Source: Aestuariivita sp. (lineage in GTDB: Bacteria; Pseudomonadota; Alphaproteobacteria; Rhodobacterales; Rhodobacteraceae). Taken from it: 64,000 nt of DNA. The notes beneath the pieces were generated by a model. The model was not told the DNA's origin and ran no database searches. It saw only the letters and a program-made list of their open reading frames with translations. The stretch is from NCBI RefSeq assembly GCF_021404545.1, contig NZ_JAAWWD010000062.1:62001-126000 (forward strand), read 5' to 3'. A program made the translations under genes and the position numbers. The number at the start of each line of letters is the position of its first letter. The stretch's first letter is position 1. This document shows, piece by piece, positions 47,713-56,638 of the stretch.

Positions 47713-48270
47713 ATGCTCGACCTGACCGGTAAACTCTTGATTGCGATGCCCGGTATGGGCGATCCGCGCTTTGAGGCGTCGGTGGTTTTCGTGTGCAGCC
47801 ATTCCGGCGAAGGGGCGATGGGTCTGATCATCAACAAACCGGCCCCCGAAGTGCGCCTTGCCGAATTGTTGGAACAGCTTGATATCGATCCCCGGGCCGA
47901 GGGGCTGAACCGGCCGGTGCATTTCGGCGGCCCGGTCGAAGGTGGCCGCGGGTTTGTGCTGCATGGGCGCGATTACGGGTCAAGTATTCAGACGCTGGAG
48001 GTGACCGACGAGATCGGCATGACCGCGACACTGGATGTGCTCGAAGACATCGCCCGCGGGACAGGCCCGTCACAGGCGCTGATGCTGCTGGGCTATGCCG
48101 GCTGGGGTGCGGGGCAGCTGGAGGGCGAGATCGGCCGCAATGGCTGGCTGACCGCCGACGCCAGTGCGGATCTGATATTCGGCTTGCCTGATGAGCGCAA
48201 ATGGAGCGCCGCACTCAAGACGCTCGGCATCGAGCCGATGATGCTGTCGGGCAGTGCCGGACACGCCTGA
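47713..48270 (+). CDS. YqgE/AlgH family protein
   Basis: 185 residues from ATG 47713 ([15 protein letters not shown] matches the family; an upstream GTG at 47677 adds 12 codons with no support). Typical segments are [34 protein letters not shown] and [14 protein letters not shown]. The fold is known but the biochemical role of YqgE/AlgH is not settled. Its stop is only 2 nt from the convergent tsaC/sua5 stop. Confidence 0.93.
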   Translation: MLDLTGKLLIAMPGMGDPRFEASVVFVCSHSGEGAMGLIINKPAPEVRLAELLEQLDIDPRAEGLNRPVHFGGPVEGGRGFVLHGRDYGSSIQTLEVTDEIGMTATLDVLEDIARGTGPSQALMLLGYAGWGAGQLEGEIGRNGWLTADASADLIFGLPDERKWSAALKTLGIEPMMLSGSAGHA

Positions 48271-48272
48271 GT

Positions 48273-49223
48273 TCAGGTGCGCGGCGCGGCGGCGCGGCGC
48301 AGACGATCGTTGATCGCCTGACCCAGACCCGTCTCTGGGATCGGTGCCACGGCAATCGGGCGGCCCAGGGCATCCAACTGATGAAGACAGGCAAAGAGCC
48401 GCGCCGCGGCTTCTGAAAGATCGCCCGACGGGGACAGGTTCAAATCCCCGGTGCCGGATCCGAAGCCGAGATAGACCTCCCCCGGTTCGGGGGCCTCGGC
48501 GTTCAGGCGGACCCGCACCCGCGGGGCATAGTGCGAGCGCAGCTGACCGGGGGCCGAGATCGCGCGCCCATCGTCCCAACTGGAGAAACGACGGCCCAGA
48601 GCCGCCTCCAACGGGTCAAGCGGCACCCCGCCGGGGCGCAGGAGGATCGGTGTCTCGCCGTCAAACCCGACAACGGTCGATTCCACGCCGACAGGGCAGG
48701 GGCCCGCGTCGATCACTGCGTCGATCCGCCCCGACAGCCCCGCCAGGACATGCTGCGCGGTCGTTGGGCTGATCCGGCCCGAAGGGTTGGCCGACGGACC
48801 CGCCAGCGGCCCACCGAACGCAGCCAAGAGGGCCCGCGCCACCGGATGCGCTGGCACGCGCAGGCCCACGGTCGCCAGCCCTGCGGTCACCAGCTCACTC
48901 AGACCATGATCGCGCGCCAGAGGCAGCACCAGCGTGAGCGCGCCTGGCCAGAACGCCTGCGCGAGCCGGGCCGCGTCGTCGCTCAGATCGGCATATTGCG
49001 CCGCGTCCGCCATATCGGCCAGATGGACGATCAGCGGATTGAAGGCGGGGCGCCCCTTGGCCGCAAACAGATCGGCTACCGCACGGCCCTGGCGGGCATC
49101 CGCACCCAGCCCGTAGACCGTTTCGGTGGGAAACGCGACAAGCCCGCCCTGTCGCAGCAGCTCTGCCGCGCGCGCCAGATCGGGCGCGGTTGTGCCCAGG
49201 TGTTGGGTCTCTCGGTCATCCAT
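48273..49223 (-). CDS. L-threonylcarbamoyladenylate synthase (Sua5 type)
   Basis: 316 residues from ATG 49223. A full Sua5: the YrdC domain (about 20-200; FPTETVYGLGADA, AKGRPAFNPLIVHL, SANPSGRISPT) plus the C-terminal Sua5 domain (about 220-316; SHYAPR). It makes threonylcarbamoyl-AMP for the t6A37 modification of ANN-decoding tRNAs. The longer open frame upstream is not used. Confidence 0.94.
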   Translation of the reverse strand: MDDRETQHLGTTAPDLARAAELLRQGGLVAFPTETVYGLGADARQGRAVADLFAAKGRPAFNPLIVHLADMADAAQYADLSDDAARLAQAFWPGALTLVLPLARDHGLSELVTAGLATVGLRVPAHPVARALLAAFGGPLAGPSANPSGRISPTTAQHVLAGLSGRIDAVIDAGPCPVGVESTVVGFDGETPILLRPGGVPLDPLEAALGRRFSSWDDGRAISAPGQLRSHYAPRVRVRLNAEAPEPGEVYLGFGSGTGDLNLSPSGDLSEAAARLFACLHQLDALGRPIAVAPIPETGLGQAINDRLRRAAAPRT

Positions 49224-49385
49224 TTGACATGCGGGGCTCGTGACGCGGCGTTTTGGTTGCGTGGACCCGCACGACCAGTGTGGAATGCGGATCACCATGT
49301 CTTAGCGGTGCTGTGCGCGAAGGGAAACCCATGACGGGCGCTCCTGTGATCTCGCCCGGAAGCCGCCGTCTTGAGAGGTTACGCC

Positions 49386-51101
49386 ATGCCCTATCGCGCG
49401 CCGGTTTCGGATTTCGAGTTCATCCTGTCTCATGTGGTGGGGTTTGAGGATGTGACGGCGACCGACCGTTTTTCCGAGGCCAGCGCCGACACCGTGCACG
49501 CCATCCTCAGCGAGGCCGGAAAGATGAGCGAAGAGGTGCTCGCCCCCTTGCAACGCCCCGGCGATCTGCATCCCGCGCGACTGGAAAACGGGGTGGTGCG
49601 CACCTCTCCTGGATTTGCTGATGGCTGGAAGGCAATTGCCGAAGGCGGCTGGGTCGGGCTGGCGGGCGATCCAGACTATGGCGGTATGGGACTGCCGATG
49701 GCGCTGGCCACAGCCGTGAACGATATGATGAGTGCGGCCTGCGTGTCGTTGCAGCTGGCCCCCCTGATGGCTCAGGGTCAGATCGAGGCGCTGGAGCATC
49801 ACGCAAGCGACGCCATCAAAGCGCTCTATTTGCCCAAGCTGATCAGCGGGCAGTGGACCGGCACGATGAACCTGACCGAGCCGCAGGCCGGATCGGATGT
49901 GGGTGCGCTGACCTCCAAGGCCGAGCCTAATGGCGACGGCACATACGCGATCACCGGGCAGAAGATCTATATCAGCTGGGGCGATCACGACGTGGCCGAA
50001 AACATCTGCCATCTGGTGCTGGCACGCCTGCCGGGCGCACCTGACGGGACCAAGGGGATCAGCCTCTTTCTGGTGCCCAAGCGCCTGCCGGACGAAAGCG
50101 GCAATCCCGGCGTGGCGAACGAGCTCAAGGTGGTGAGCCTGGAGCATAAGATGGGTCTGCATGGCTCGCCCACCTGTGTGATGCAGTATGACGGCGCCAC
50201 TGGCTGGCTGATCGGCGAGAAGAACAACGGCATGGCGGCGATGTTCACGATGATGAACAACGCGCGCCTGGGTGTGGGCACGCAAGGCATCGGCGTGGCC
50301 GAGGGAGCCTATCAGAATGCGCTGCACTATGCGCTGGACCGCAAACAGGGCCGGTCGCTGCATGGCTATACCATTGCCGCCCATGCGGATGTGCGGCGGA
50401 TGCTGACCTCGATGAAGGCGGATGTGTTTGCAGCCCGCTCCATCGCGCTGGCCTGTGCAGTCGCAATTGATATGGAGACCGCGACCGGCCACAAGGACTG
50501 GACCACACGGGCGGCGTTTCTGACGCCCATTGCCAAGGCATTCGGCACCGATGTCGGCAATGAGGTCGCGCATACCGGCATTCAGGTGCATGGTGGCATG
50601 GGGTTCGTCGAGGAGACCGGTGCCGCGCAATATGCCCGCGATGTGCGCGTGACCACGATCTACGAGGGCACTAACGGCATTCAGGCGATGGATCTGGTGA
50701 CCCGCAAGCTTTCGGACGGGGGCGAGATGGCGTTCAAGCTGCTCGATGAGATCGAGGCGCAGGCCGAGCAGGTGCGCGCCAAGATACCGGCGCTTGCCGA
50801 TCTGGCCGAAGGGGTCTGGCAGGCGTCCGAAAGCCTGCGCGAAGCGACCGAGTGGATGGTCGCGCAAGAGGAAGTGACCGACCGGCTGGCCGGAGCGGTG
50901 CCTTACTTGCGCGCCTTTGCACGGGTGCTGGGCGGGCATTACCACCTGTCGGCGGCGATGGCCGAGGCGGATGGGCCCCGCGCGGCATTGGCGCGGTTCT
51001 ATATCACGCGCCTGTTGCCGGAGCATACAGCGCTCCTGACCCATGCGCAGGGCGGGTCGGATGATCTTTACGCATTGAGCCTGGATGACCTCGCGGCGTA
51101 A
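49386..51101 (+). CDS. Acyl-CoA dehydrogenase, DmdC-like (with C-terminal extension)
   Basis: 571 residues, longer than normal acyl-CoA dehydrogenases because of an about 130-residue C-terminal domain. FAD segments TMNLTEPQAGSDVGAL and ITGQKIYISWGDHD are present, with the catalytic Glu region in RVTTIYEGTNGIQAMDL. The opening PYRAPVSDFEFIL matches the 3-methylmercaptopropionyl-CoA dehydrogenase (DmdC) clade of the DMSP demethylation pathway, though straight-chain acyl-CoA oxidation is equally possible. It begins a unit with an MBL hydrolase. Confidence 0.9.
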   Translation: MPYRAPVSDFEFILSHVVGFEDVTATDRFSEASADTVHAILSEAGKMSEEVLAPLQRPGDLHPARLENGVVRTSPGFADGWKAIAEGGWVGLAGDPDYGGMGLPMALATAVNDMMSAACVSLQLAPLMAQGQIEALEHHASDAIKALYLPKLISGQWTGTMNLTEPQAGSDVGALTSKAEPNGDGTYAITGQKIYISWGDHDVAENICHLVLARLPGAPDGTKGISLFLVPKRLPDESGNPGVANELKVVSLEHKMGLHGSPTCVMQYDGATGWLIGEKNNGMAAMFTMMNNARLGVGTQGIGVAEGAYQNALHYALDRKQGRSLHGYTIAAHADVRRMLTSMKADVFAARSIALACAVAIDMETATGHKDWTTRAAFLTPIAKAFGTDVGNEVAHTGIQVHGGMGFVEETGAAQYARDVRVTTIYEGTNGIQAMDLVTRKLSDGGEMAFKLLDEIEAQAEQVRAKIPALADLAEGVWQASESLREATEWMVAQEEVTDRLAGAVPYLRAFARVLGGHYHLSAAMAEADGPRAALARFYITRLLPEHTALLTHAQGGSDDLYALSLDDLAA

Positions 51102-51154
51102 GAGACGCCCAGCAGGCGCCCGCTGAGGGGTCCGCCGGAAAAAGGACAGACATC

Positions 51155-52198
51155 GTGGACGGATCAGTCGAAGGGTTGCGATACCCCTGGGAGAACGCGC
51201 CCGACAGGGGCGAGGCGGTCCAGGTGGCGGACGGTGTGCTGTGGATGCGCTTGCCGCTGCCGATGAAGCTCGATCATGTGAATGTCTATGCGCTGGATGA
51301 CGGCGACGGCTGGACGGTGATCGACACGGGTTTTGCGTCGCGCCTGACGCGGGAGGTGTGGGGCGCGTTGATGGCGGGGCCGCTTGGGGGAAAGCCGGTC
51401 ACGCGCGTGATCGTCACCCATCATCACCCCGATCACGTAGGCCTTGCGGGCTGGTTCCAGTCGGAACATGGGGCCGAGCTGATCACAACACGCACCGCCT
51501 GGCTCTTTGCGCGGATGCTGATGCTGGACCGGCAAGAGGTGCTGCCCGAAGAGACGCTCGCCTTTTACCGGAGCGGCGGCATGGCCCCCGAGATCCTGGA
51601 AAAGCGCAAGGCGGAAAACCCCTTCAACTTTGCCGATGTGGTGGCCCCCATGCCGCTGGGCTATAGGCGGATCAAGCAAGGCGACGTGATCCGCATGGGC
51701 GGGCGCGATTGGGATGTGCATATGGGCAATGGCCATGCGCCCGAACACGCCACTTTCTGGAGCCGCGACGATCATCTGGTGATCGCGGGCGATCAGATCC
51801 TGCCCTCGATCAGCCCCAATATCGGGGTCTATGCCACCGAGCCGATGGCCGATCCGGTGAGTGATTGGATCGAAGCCTGCGAGCGCCTTGCACCGCTTGC
51901 GCGGCCAGATCACCTGGTGCTGGGCGGGCACAAGCTGCCCTTTACCGGTTTGCCAATGCGGATGCGGCAGTTGATCGACAATCATCACGGCGCGCTCAAG
52001 CGGCTGATGGGTGCGCTGGACAGCCCAAGGACAGCCGCGGATTGTTTTTTGCCGATCTTCAAGCGTAAGATCGGTGAGGGGGAGTACGGTCTGGCTCTGG
52101 TCGAGGCGATTGCCCATGTCAGCCACCTCTATCAGTTGGGCGAGGTGACGCGCAGCCGCCGCGACGATGGCGCCTGGCTGTACCAACGCAAGGGCTAG
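51155..52198 (+). CDS. Metallo-beta-lactamase-fold hydrolase
   Basis: 347 residues from GTG 51155 (GGAAAAAGG upstream). The zinc motif THHHPDHVGLAGW is intact, with further ligands in GHAPEHATFW, AGDQILPSISP and LGGHKLP. The C-terminal part holds the DUF-type helical region seen in some MBL hydrolases encoded next to acyl-CoA dehydrogenases. Probably a thioesterase or lactonase; substrate unknown. Confidence 0.9.
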   Translation: MDGSVEGLRYPWENAPDRGEAVQVADGVLWMRLPLPMKLDHVNVYALDDGDGWTVIDTGFASRLTREVWGALMAGPLGGKPVTRVIVTHHHPDHVGLAGWFQSEHGAELITTRTAWLFARMLMLDRQEVLPEETLAFYRSGGMAPEILEKRKAENPFNFADVVAPMPLGYRRIKQGDVIRMGGRDWDVHMGNGHAPEHATFWSRDDHLVIAGDQILPSISPNIGVYATEPMADPVSDWIEACERLAPLARPDHLVLGGHKLPFTGLPMRMRQLIDNHHGALKRLMGALDSPRTAADCFLPIFKRKIGEGEYGLALVEAIAHVSHLYQLGEVTRSRRDDGAWLYQRKG

Positions 52199-52201
52199 GC
52201 G

Positions 52202-52669
52202 ATGGACAACAAGATCAGGACCACGGCAGAGTTGAACGAGGCAGATGCGCTGCCCCGGGTGCATGAGGTGCATGCGGGGGCCGAGGACCGCGCATGCATG
52301 CCGCAGCCGCCCGAAGACATGAAGAAGGCCGTCGAGCGGAAAAGCGCGGCACGCTGGGCCTATGAACGGATCATCCTTTACATCCAGAACTTTGAGAAAC
52401 AGCTTGATGGTGAGCACGAGGTCGCCATGGGCTTTGCCGGGGGCGAGATCGGCGTGCTGCGGATCGAAGGGATGGGGTATTTCGACCCCGATATCGTGAC
52501 ATTCTACGGCAGCGATCAGGGCAGCGGGCGCACCCAGTTGATCCAGCATGTCAGTCAGTTGAATGTGATGCTGCGGGCGCTGCCCAAACCCGAGGGTCAA
52601 AGAGAGCCGCAGCGTATCGGCTTTCGTCTGGCAGCCGATCTGAGCGAGACCGCGACTGCGCCCGATTGA
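52202..52669 (+). CDS. DUF6173-like conserved protein
   Basis: 155 residues, 3 nt after the MBL gene. A basic helical region (KAVERKSAARWAYERIILYIQNFEKQ, given here in part) is followed by a beta-rich part with GFAGGEIGVLRIEGMGYFD and a QLIQHVSQLNVMLRAL helix. It matches a small conserved alphaproteobacterial family of unknown role. Soluble, no signal peptide. Confidence 0.8.
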   Translation: MDNKIRTTAELNEADALPRVHEVHAGAEDRACMPQPPEDMKKAVERKSAARWAYERIILYIQNFEKQLDGEHEVAMGFAGGEIGVLRIEGMGYFDPDIVTFYGSDQGSGRTQLIQHVSQLNVMLRALPKPEGQREPQRIGFRLAADLSETATAPD

Positions 52670-52734
52670 CGTGGTGACAGGGGGTCGCGAATCCAGTATC
52701 CAGTGCCAAAATCGCGTTGAACAGGACCTATTCG

Positions 52735-52869
52735 ATGGACGAGCATAAACACGGCGAGATGGACGTAACCGGCCAAGAAAAGACTTTTGAAGGGTTCATG
52801 AAATGGACAGTTTGGTCCGTTGTCGTGATCCTGCTTTTGATTATCTGGATGGCGATCTTTATCACTTGA
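52735..52869 (+). CDS. aa3-type cytochrome c oxidase subunit IV
   Basis: A 44-residue protein too short for most gene finders. A short polar N-terminus rich in charged residues (DEHKHGEMDVTGQEKTFEGF) leads to one membrane helix (about 20-42, KWTVWSVVVILLLIIWMAI). This is the layout of the bacterial aa3-type cytochrome oxidase subunit IV (CtaH/PF07835 type), which stabilises the enzyme. No other oxidase subunit is in the window. Confidence 0.85.
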   Translation: MDEHKHGEMDVTGQEKTFEGFMKWTVWSVVVILLLIIWMAIFIT

Positions 52870-52910
52870 TCTCAGGTCCCCGGTCGCCGGATCTGAAAAG
52901 GAATTGAATA

Positions 52911-53504
52911 ATGCGCGTTTTTGGCCTGCTTTTGGCGGCATCCGTGGCGCTTACGGGCTGTGCGGCGCCGTCCCCCTTTGCCAGTGATGAAACGGTCGCG
53001 GCGGTGTCGTTTCGCAATGAAGGGCCAAGCACCCTGACATTGCTGACCATGCTGAACAACCGCACCGATGCGGGGGCGCATACCTCGCTGGTGATCGGCG
53101 CGTCCGAGCGTATTCTCTTTGACCCCGCAGGCTCGTTCAAAGCGGCGGGAGTGCCCGAACGCAACGATGTTCTGTTTGGCATCTCCCCCCGAACCGAGCA
53201 GATCTATATCAGCGCCCATGCGCGCAGTACGCATCGCGTGGTGGCGCAGACCATCCAGGTGACCCCTCAGCAGGCAGAGCTGGCCTATCGCCTGGCGCTG
53301 GCCAACGGTCCGGTGCCGGGGGCGTTTTGTACCAGTGCCACGGTTGCCCTGCTCCGGCAGATCCCGGGGTTTGAGGGGCTCGGCTCCACCTTCTATCCGG
53401 CAAACCTGATGGCAGAGTTCGGGCAACTGCCGGGCGTCGAGACAGTCGTGCACCGCGAAAACGACGACCCATCGCTCGAAGCGGCGCTTGCACAGCTGAA
53501 CTGA
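52911..53504 (+). CDS. Predicted lipoprotein
   Basis: 197 residues with a lipoprotein signal: RVFGLLLAASVALTGC, Cys17 in the LTGC lipobox. The mature part has a beta-rich appearance (SLVIGASERILFDPAGSF) and a VTPQQAELAYRLALANGPVPG stretch with a Cys nearby (FCTSATVALLRQ). No known family recognised with certainty. Anchored in the outer or inner membrane. Confidence 0.85.
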   Translation: MRVFGLLLAASVALTGCAAPSPFASDETVAAVSFRNEGPSTLTLLTMLNNRTDAGAHTSLVIGASERILFDPAGSFKAAGVPERNDVLFGISPRTEQIYISAHARSTHRVVAQTIQVTPQQAELAYRLALANGPVPGAFCTSATVALLRQIPGFEGLGSTFYPANLMAEFGQLPGVETVVHRENDDPSLEAALAQLN

Positions 53505-53519
53505 GCCCGCGGCCCCGGA

Positions 53520-53855
53520 CTATCCCAGAAGATAGAGCATCCCGTAAAGTGTCGCTGCGCCCGCGCCGACAGCGGCAAACACGTTGCGCGTCACCAGTCC
53601 GACGCCCACGGTCGCGGCTGCCGCCGACAGGCGCGCGGGGTCCAGCTCTCCGCCGGTGGCATCGGGCCACAGGATCAGCGGCGCGACCAGGGCCGGCAGG
53701 ATCGCCACGGCGGTATAGCGCAGGTGCCGCAGCACCCATTCTGGCATTGCGCGGTCGCCGACCAGGCCCAGAAATACAAATCTCAGGCAATAGCTGCCCA
53801 CGCCCAGACCGATGATGACGATCCAGGTGGTGACAGGATCAAAGGCGCCGCTCAT
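53520..53855 (-). CDS. azlD: AzlD-family branched-chain amino acid export subunit
   Basis: 111 residues from ATG 53855, overlapping azlC by 4 nt (ATGA). Four membrane helices with GSYCLRFVFLGLVGDR and RYTAVAILPALVAPLIL typical of AzlD. With AzlC it exports branched-chain amino acids. It ends 16 nt from the convergent lipoprotein stop. Confidence 0.92.
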   Translation of the reverse strand: MSGAFDPVTTWIVIIGLGVGSYCLRFVFLGLVGDRAMPEWVLRHLRYTAVAILPALVAPLILWPDATGGELDPARLSAAAATVGVGLVTRNVFAAVGAGAATLYGMLYLLG

Positions 53856-54568
53856 ATCCACCTCCCGCGCGCCCTGAGCCACAGCTCTGTCTGTGCCCCG
53901 GCCATCATGCCGACCACGCCTGCGATAATCAGGGCCAGATTAAAGGGCATGCCGTTCGCCATGATTGCGACCGCAATCGCCACCAGGGCGGCGACCACAT
54001 GCGCCGCCGTGCGCAACATCGGCACGGTCAGCGCCAGAAAGGTGATGGGCACCGCGAAATCCAGCGCCCATTCCGGCGGGATCTGGTTGCCCACAAGGGC
54101 GCCCACCAGCGTGAAAACATACCACATCGGGCAGACCGGTGCCACGGTGCCAAAGAAATAGGCGACCTTTTGGGCCTGCGTCATGCGGGTGTCTTTTTCA
54201 TACTGGGCGATCGAGCAGGCATAGGATTGATCCACCAGGAAATAGGCCGCAATCGCGCGCTGCCACAAAGGCGTGCCGCCCAGATGAGGGGTAAGGGAGG
54301 CTGAATACATCGCCATCCGCAGATTCACCGCCAGAGCGGAGGCCAGAATGATCGCGGTCGGCGCGTTCTCGACCAAAAGCTGCAGCGCGGTGAACTGTGC
54401 GGCCCCTGCGACCACGGCCACCGAAAACAGCAGCGTTTCCAGAACGCTCAAGCCTGCCTCGGTCGCCAGAACGCCGAAGAGCATCGCAAAGGGTGCCACA
54501 ACCAGAACGAAGGGCGCGCCGTCCCGGAACCCCCGCCAAAAGGCCGATTTCGTGGTGGTGGATGTCAT
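53852..54568 (-). CDS. azlC: AzlC-family branched-chain amino acid permease
   Basis: 238 residues, about five to six membrane helices. GAPFVLVVAPFAMLFGVLATEAG and GAAQFTALQLLVENAPTA are family segments. Its start is close to fdhD on the other strand, so the two units share a short promoter region. Confidence 0.93.
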   Translation of the reverse strand: MTSTTTKSAFWRGFRDGAPFVLVVAPFAMLFGVLATEAGLSVLETLLFSVAVVAGAAQFTALQLLVENAPTAIILASALAVNLRMAMYSASLTPHLGGTPLWQRAIAAYFLVDQSYACSIAQYEKDTRMTQAQKVAYFFGTVAPVCPMWYVFTLVGALVGNQIPPEWALDFAVPITFLALTVPMLRTAAHVVAALVAIAVAIMANGMPFNLALIIAGVVGMMAGAQTELWLRARGRWI

Positions 54569-54616
54569 GAGATGTCCCTAGATTGCCGGGAGGGAGTTAT
54601 CGGCGTTTCGGGAGGG

Positions 54617-55507
54617 ATGCAATTGGCCAAGGCCAGCACGACGGAAGATTTCATAATTGCACCGGATCCGTCCGCTCCGCGCCTGACGCGCGCGGTCGAG
54701 GGTGTGGATCAAAACGGCGAGATCAGCCGTATCTCGGTCGTCGAAGAGCGTCCGCTTACGATCTTTCTCAACAGTCAGGAGATCGTGACGGCCATGACCA
54801 TCGGGGATTACCCGGATTATCTGGCGCTGGGTTTTCTGCTGAATCAGGGCATGCTGAAATCCGACGATCAGATTACGGGCGTGGATTATGATGACGAGCT
54901 GGAAACGGTGGTCGTGCGCACAGCCTCGCAGACCACCTATGAGGACAAGCTCAGGAAAAAGACCCGCACGAGCGGTTGTGCGGTCGGGACCGTCTTTGGA
55001 GACATGATGGAGGGGCTGGAAGGGGTGACCCTGCCTGCCACACCGGTGCGAACCTCGTGGCTTTATGAGCTGGCTTCGCGGATCAACCGAACCCCGTCGC
55101 TCTATCTGGAGGCCGGGGCGATCCACGGCACGGTTCTGTGTCATGAAGCCAGACCGCTGGTCTATATGGAGGATGTGGGCCGCCACAACGCGGTCGACAA
55201 GATCGCGGGATGGATGCTGACCGAGGGCGTCAAAGCGGAGGACAAGATCCTTTATACGACAGGGCGGCTGACCTCGGAAATGGTGATCAAGACTGCGATG
55301 ATGGGCATTCCGGCACTGGCCTCGCGCTCGGGCTTTACCGCATGGGGAGTTGAAATCGCGCGCGAGGTTGGATTGACCCTGATCGGTCGGATGCGGGGGC
55401 GGCGCTTTGTGTGCCTGAGCGGTGAGGACCGGCTGATCCGCGATGCCGATCCCGCTTCGGTCGCCGAGGAAGACGGCAAGCATCGCCGCAAAAGTGCGGT
55501 CTCATGA
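54617..55507 (+). CDS. fdhD: Formate dehydrogenase sulfurtransferase FdhD
   Basis: 296 residues from ATG 54617. TTG 54623 has better spacing from GGAGGG (54611-54616) and is an alternative start; ATG 54572 further up is also in frame. FdhD transfers sulfur from IscS to the Mo cofactor of formate dehydrogenase. The persulfide Cys lies in RTSGCAVG, with VEDVGRHNAVDKIAGW-type and TTGRLTSEMVIK segments. First gene of a Moco operon. Confidence 0.93.
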   Translation: MQLAKASTTEDFIIAPDPSAPRLTRAVEGVDQNGEISRISVVEERPLTIFLNSQEIVTAMTIGDYPDYLALGFLLNQGMLKSDDQITGVDYDDELETVVVRTASQTTYEDKLRKKTRTSGCAVGTVFGDMMEGLEGVTLPATPVRTSWLYELASRINRTPSLYLEAGAIHGTVLCHEARPLVYMEDVGRHNAVDKIAGWMLTEGVKAEDKILYTTGRLTSEMVIKTAMMGIPALASRSGFTAWGVEIAREVGLTLIGRMRGRRFVCLSGEDRLIRDADPASVAEEDGKHRRKSAVS

Positions 55508-55529
55508 TGCGGCTATTCGGAGAGAGCTC

Positions 55530-56150
55530 GTGACCCCGCCGCTTGGAGTGATCCTGGCAGGTGGGCTTGCGCGCCGGATGGGCGGCGGCGACAAAGGGCT
55601 GCTCTCTTTGGGGGGGCAGACCATTCTCGCCCGGGTGATCGACCGTCTGTCGCCCCAGGTCGCAGGCCTTGGTCTTAACGCCAATGGCGATCCGGCGCGG
55701 TTTGAAGAATTTGGCCTGCCGATCCTGCCCGATACGGTCGAGGGGTTCGTGGGCCCGCTTGCGGGCGTGCTCGCAGGGCTCGAATGGGCGGCGCAAGAGG
55801 GCGCGGACAGTATTGTCACCGCCGCGGCCGACACACCGTTTTTCCCCGCTGACCTTGTGCCCCGTCTGCAGCTCGCCTCCGAAGGGATGGCACATCCACT
55901 GGTTCTGGCCGCAACCCCCGACCCTGACAAAGGTCAGGTGCGCCATCCCACCTTCGGTCTCTGGCCCGTGGCCCTGCGCGCCGATCTGCGCGCCGCGTTG
56001 CAGGGTGGTTTGCGCAAGGTGGTCCTGTGGACCGACCGGCATCAAGGGCGCGAGGCCGTCTTCCCGGTCCACCGGGTCGATCCGTTCTTCAACGTCAATA
56101 CGCCCGAGGATCTGGCCCGGGCTGAAACGCTTTTGGCAGGAAACACATGA
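55530..56150 (+). CDS. mobA: Molybdenum cofactor guanylyltransferase
   Basis: 206 residues from GTG 55530 (GGAGAG 6 nt upstream). The nucleotidyltransferase loop reads ILAGGLARRMGGGDKGLL, and the Mg-Asp is in AAADTPFFPADL. It attaches GMP to Mo-molybdopterin to give the MGD cofactor needed by formate dehydrogenase. Overlaps mobB by 4 nt. Confidence 0.94.
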   Translation: MTPPLGVILAGGLARRMGGGDKGLLSLGGQTILARVIDRLSPQVAGLGLNANGDPARFEEFGLPILPDTVEGFVGPLAGVLAGLEWAAQEGADSIVTAAADTPFFPADLVPRLQLASEGMAHPLVLAATPDPDKGQVRHPTFGLWPVALRADLRAALQGGLRKVVLWTDRHQGREAVFPVHRVDPFFNVNTPEDLARAETLLAGNT

Positions 56151-56638
56151 GGCTTTACGGTGTCGTCGGTTGGAAAAATGCAGGTAAGACCGGCCTGATG
56201 GAACGTCTGGTGGCCGAAATCACCAACCGTGGCATCACAGTCTCGACGGTCAAGCATGCCCACCATACGTTTGACGTGGACCATCCGGGCAAGGACAGTC
56301 ATCGCCACCGGGTGGCGGGCGCCACCGAAGTGCTTCTGGCCTCGCGCAACCGATTTGCGCTGATGCACGAACTGCGCGCGGAAGACGAACCGACGCTGGA
56401 GGCGCTCCTGCCCAAACTTGCCCCTGTCGATCTGGTGCTGATCGAGGGGTACAAGCGCGACACGCATCCCAAGGTCGAGGCGCATCGCTCCGTGACCGGC
56501 AATCCGCTGATCGCGCCCGAGGATCCAACCGTGCGCGCGGTGGCCAGCGACACCCCGCTCGATCTGGATCGCCCGGTTTTTGATCTGAATGACACGCGCG
56601 CGATTGCCGATTTCATCCTGTCAGAGGTTGGCTTGTGA
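56147..56638 (+). CDS. mobB: Molybdopterin-guanine dinucleotide biosynthesis protein B
   Basis: 163 residues. A GTP-binding P-loop protein: GWKNAGKTGL (Walker A), STVKHAHHTFDVDH, and VLIEGYKRDTHPK. It assists MobA, perhaps by supplying GTP. Overlaps the next gene by 4 nt (GTGA). Confidence 0.94.
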   Translation: MRLYGVVGWKNAGKTGLMERLVAEITNRGITVSTVKHAHHTFDVDHPGKDSHRHRVAGATEVLLASRNRFALMHELRAEDEPTLEALLPKLAPVDLVLIEGYKRDTHPKVEAHRSVTGNPLIAPEDPTVRAVASDTPLDLDRPVFDLNDTRAIADFILSEVGL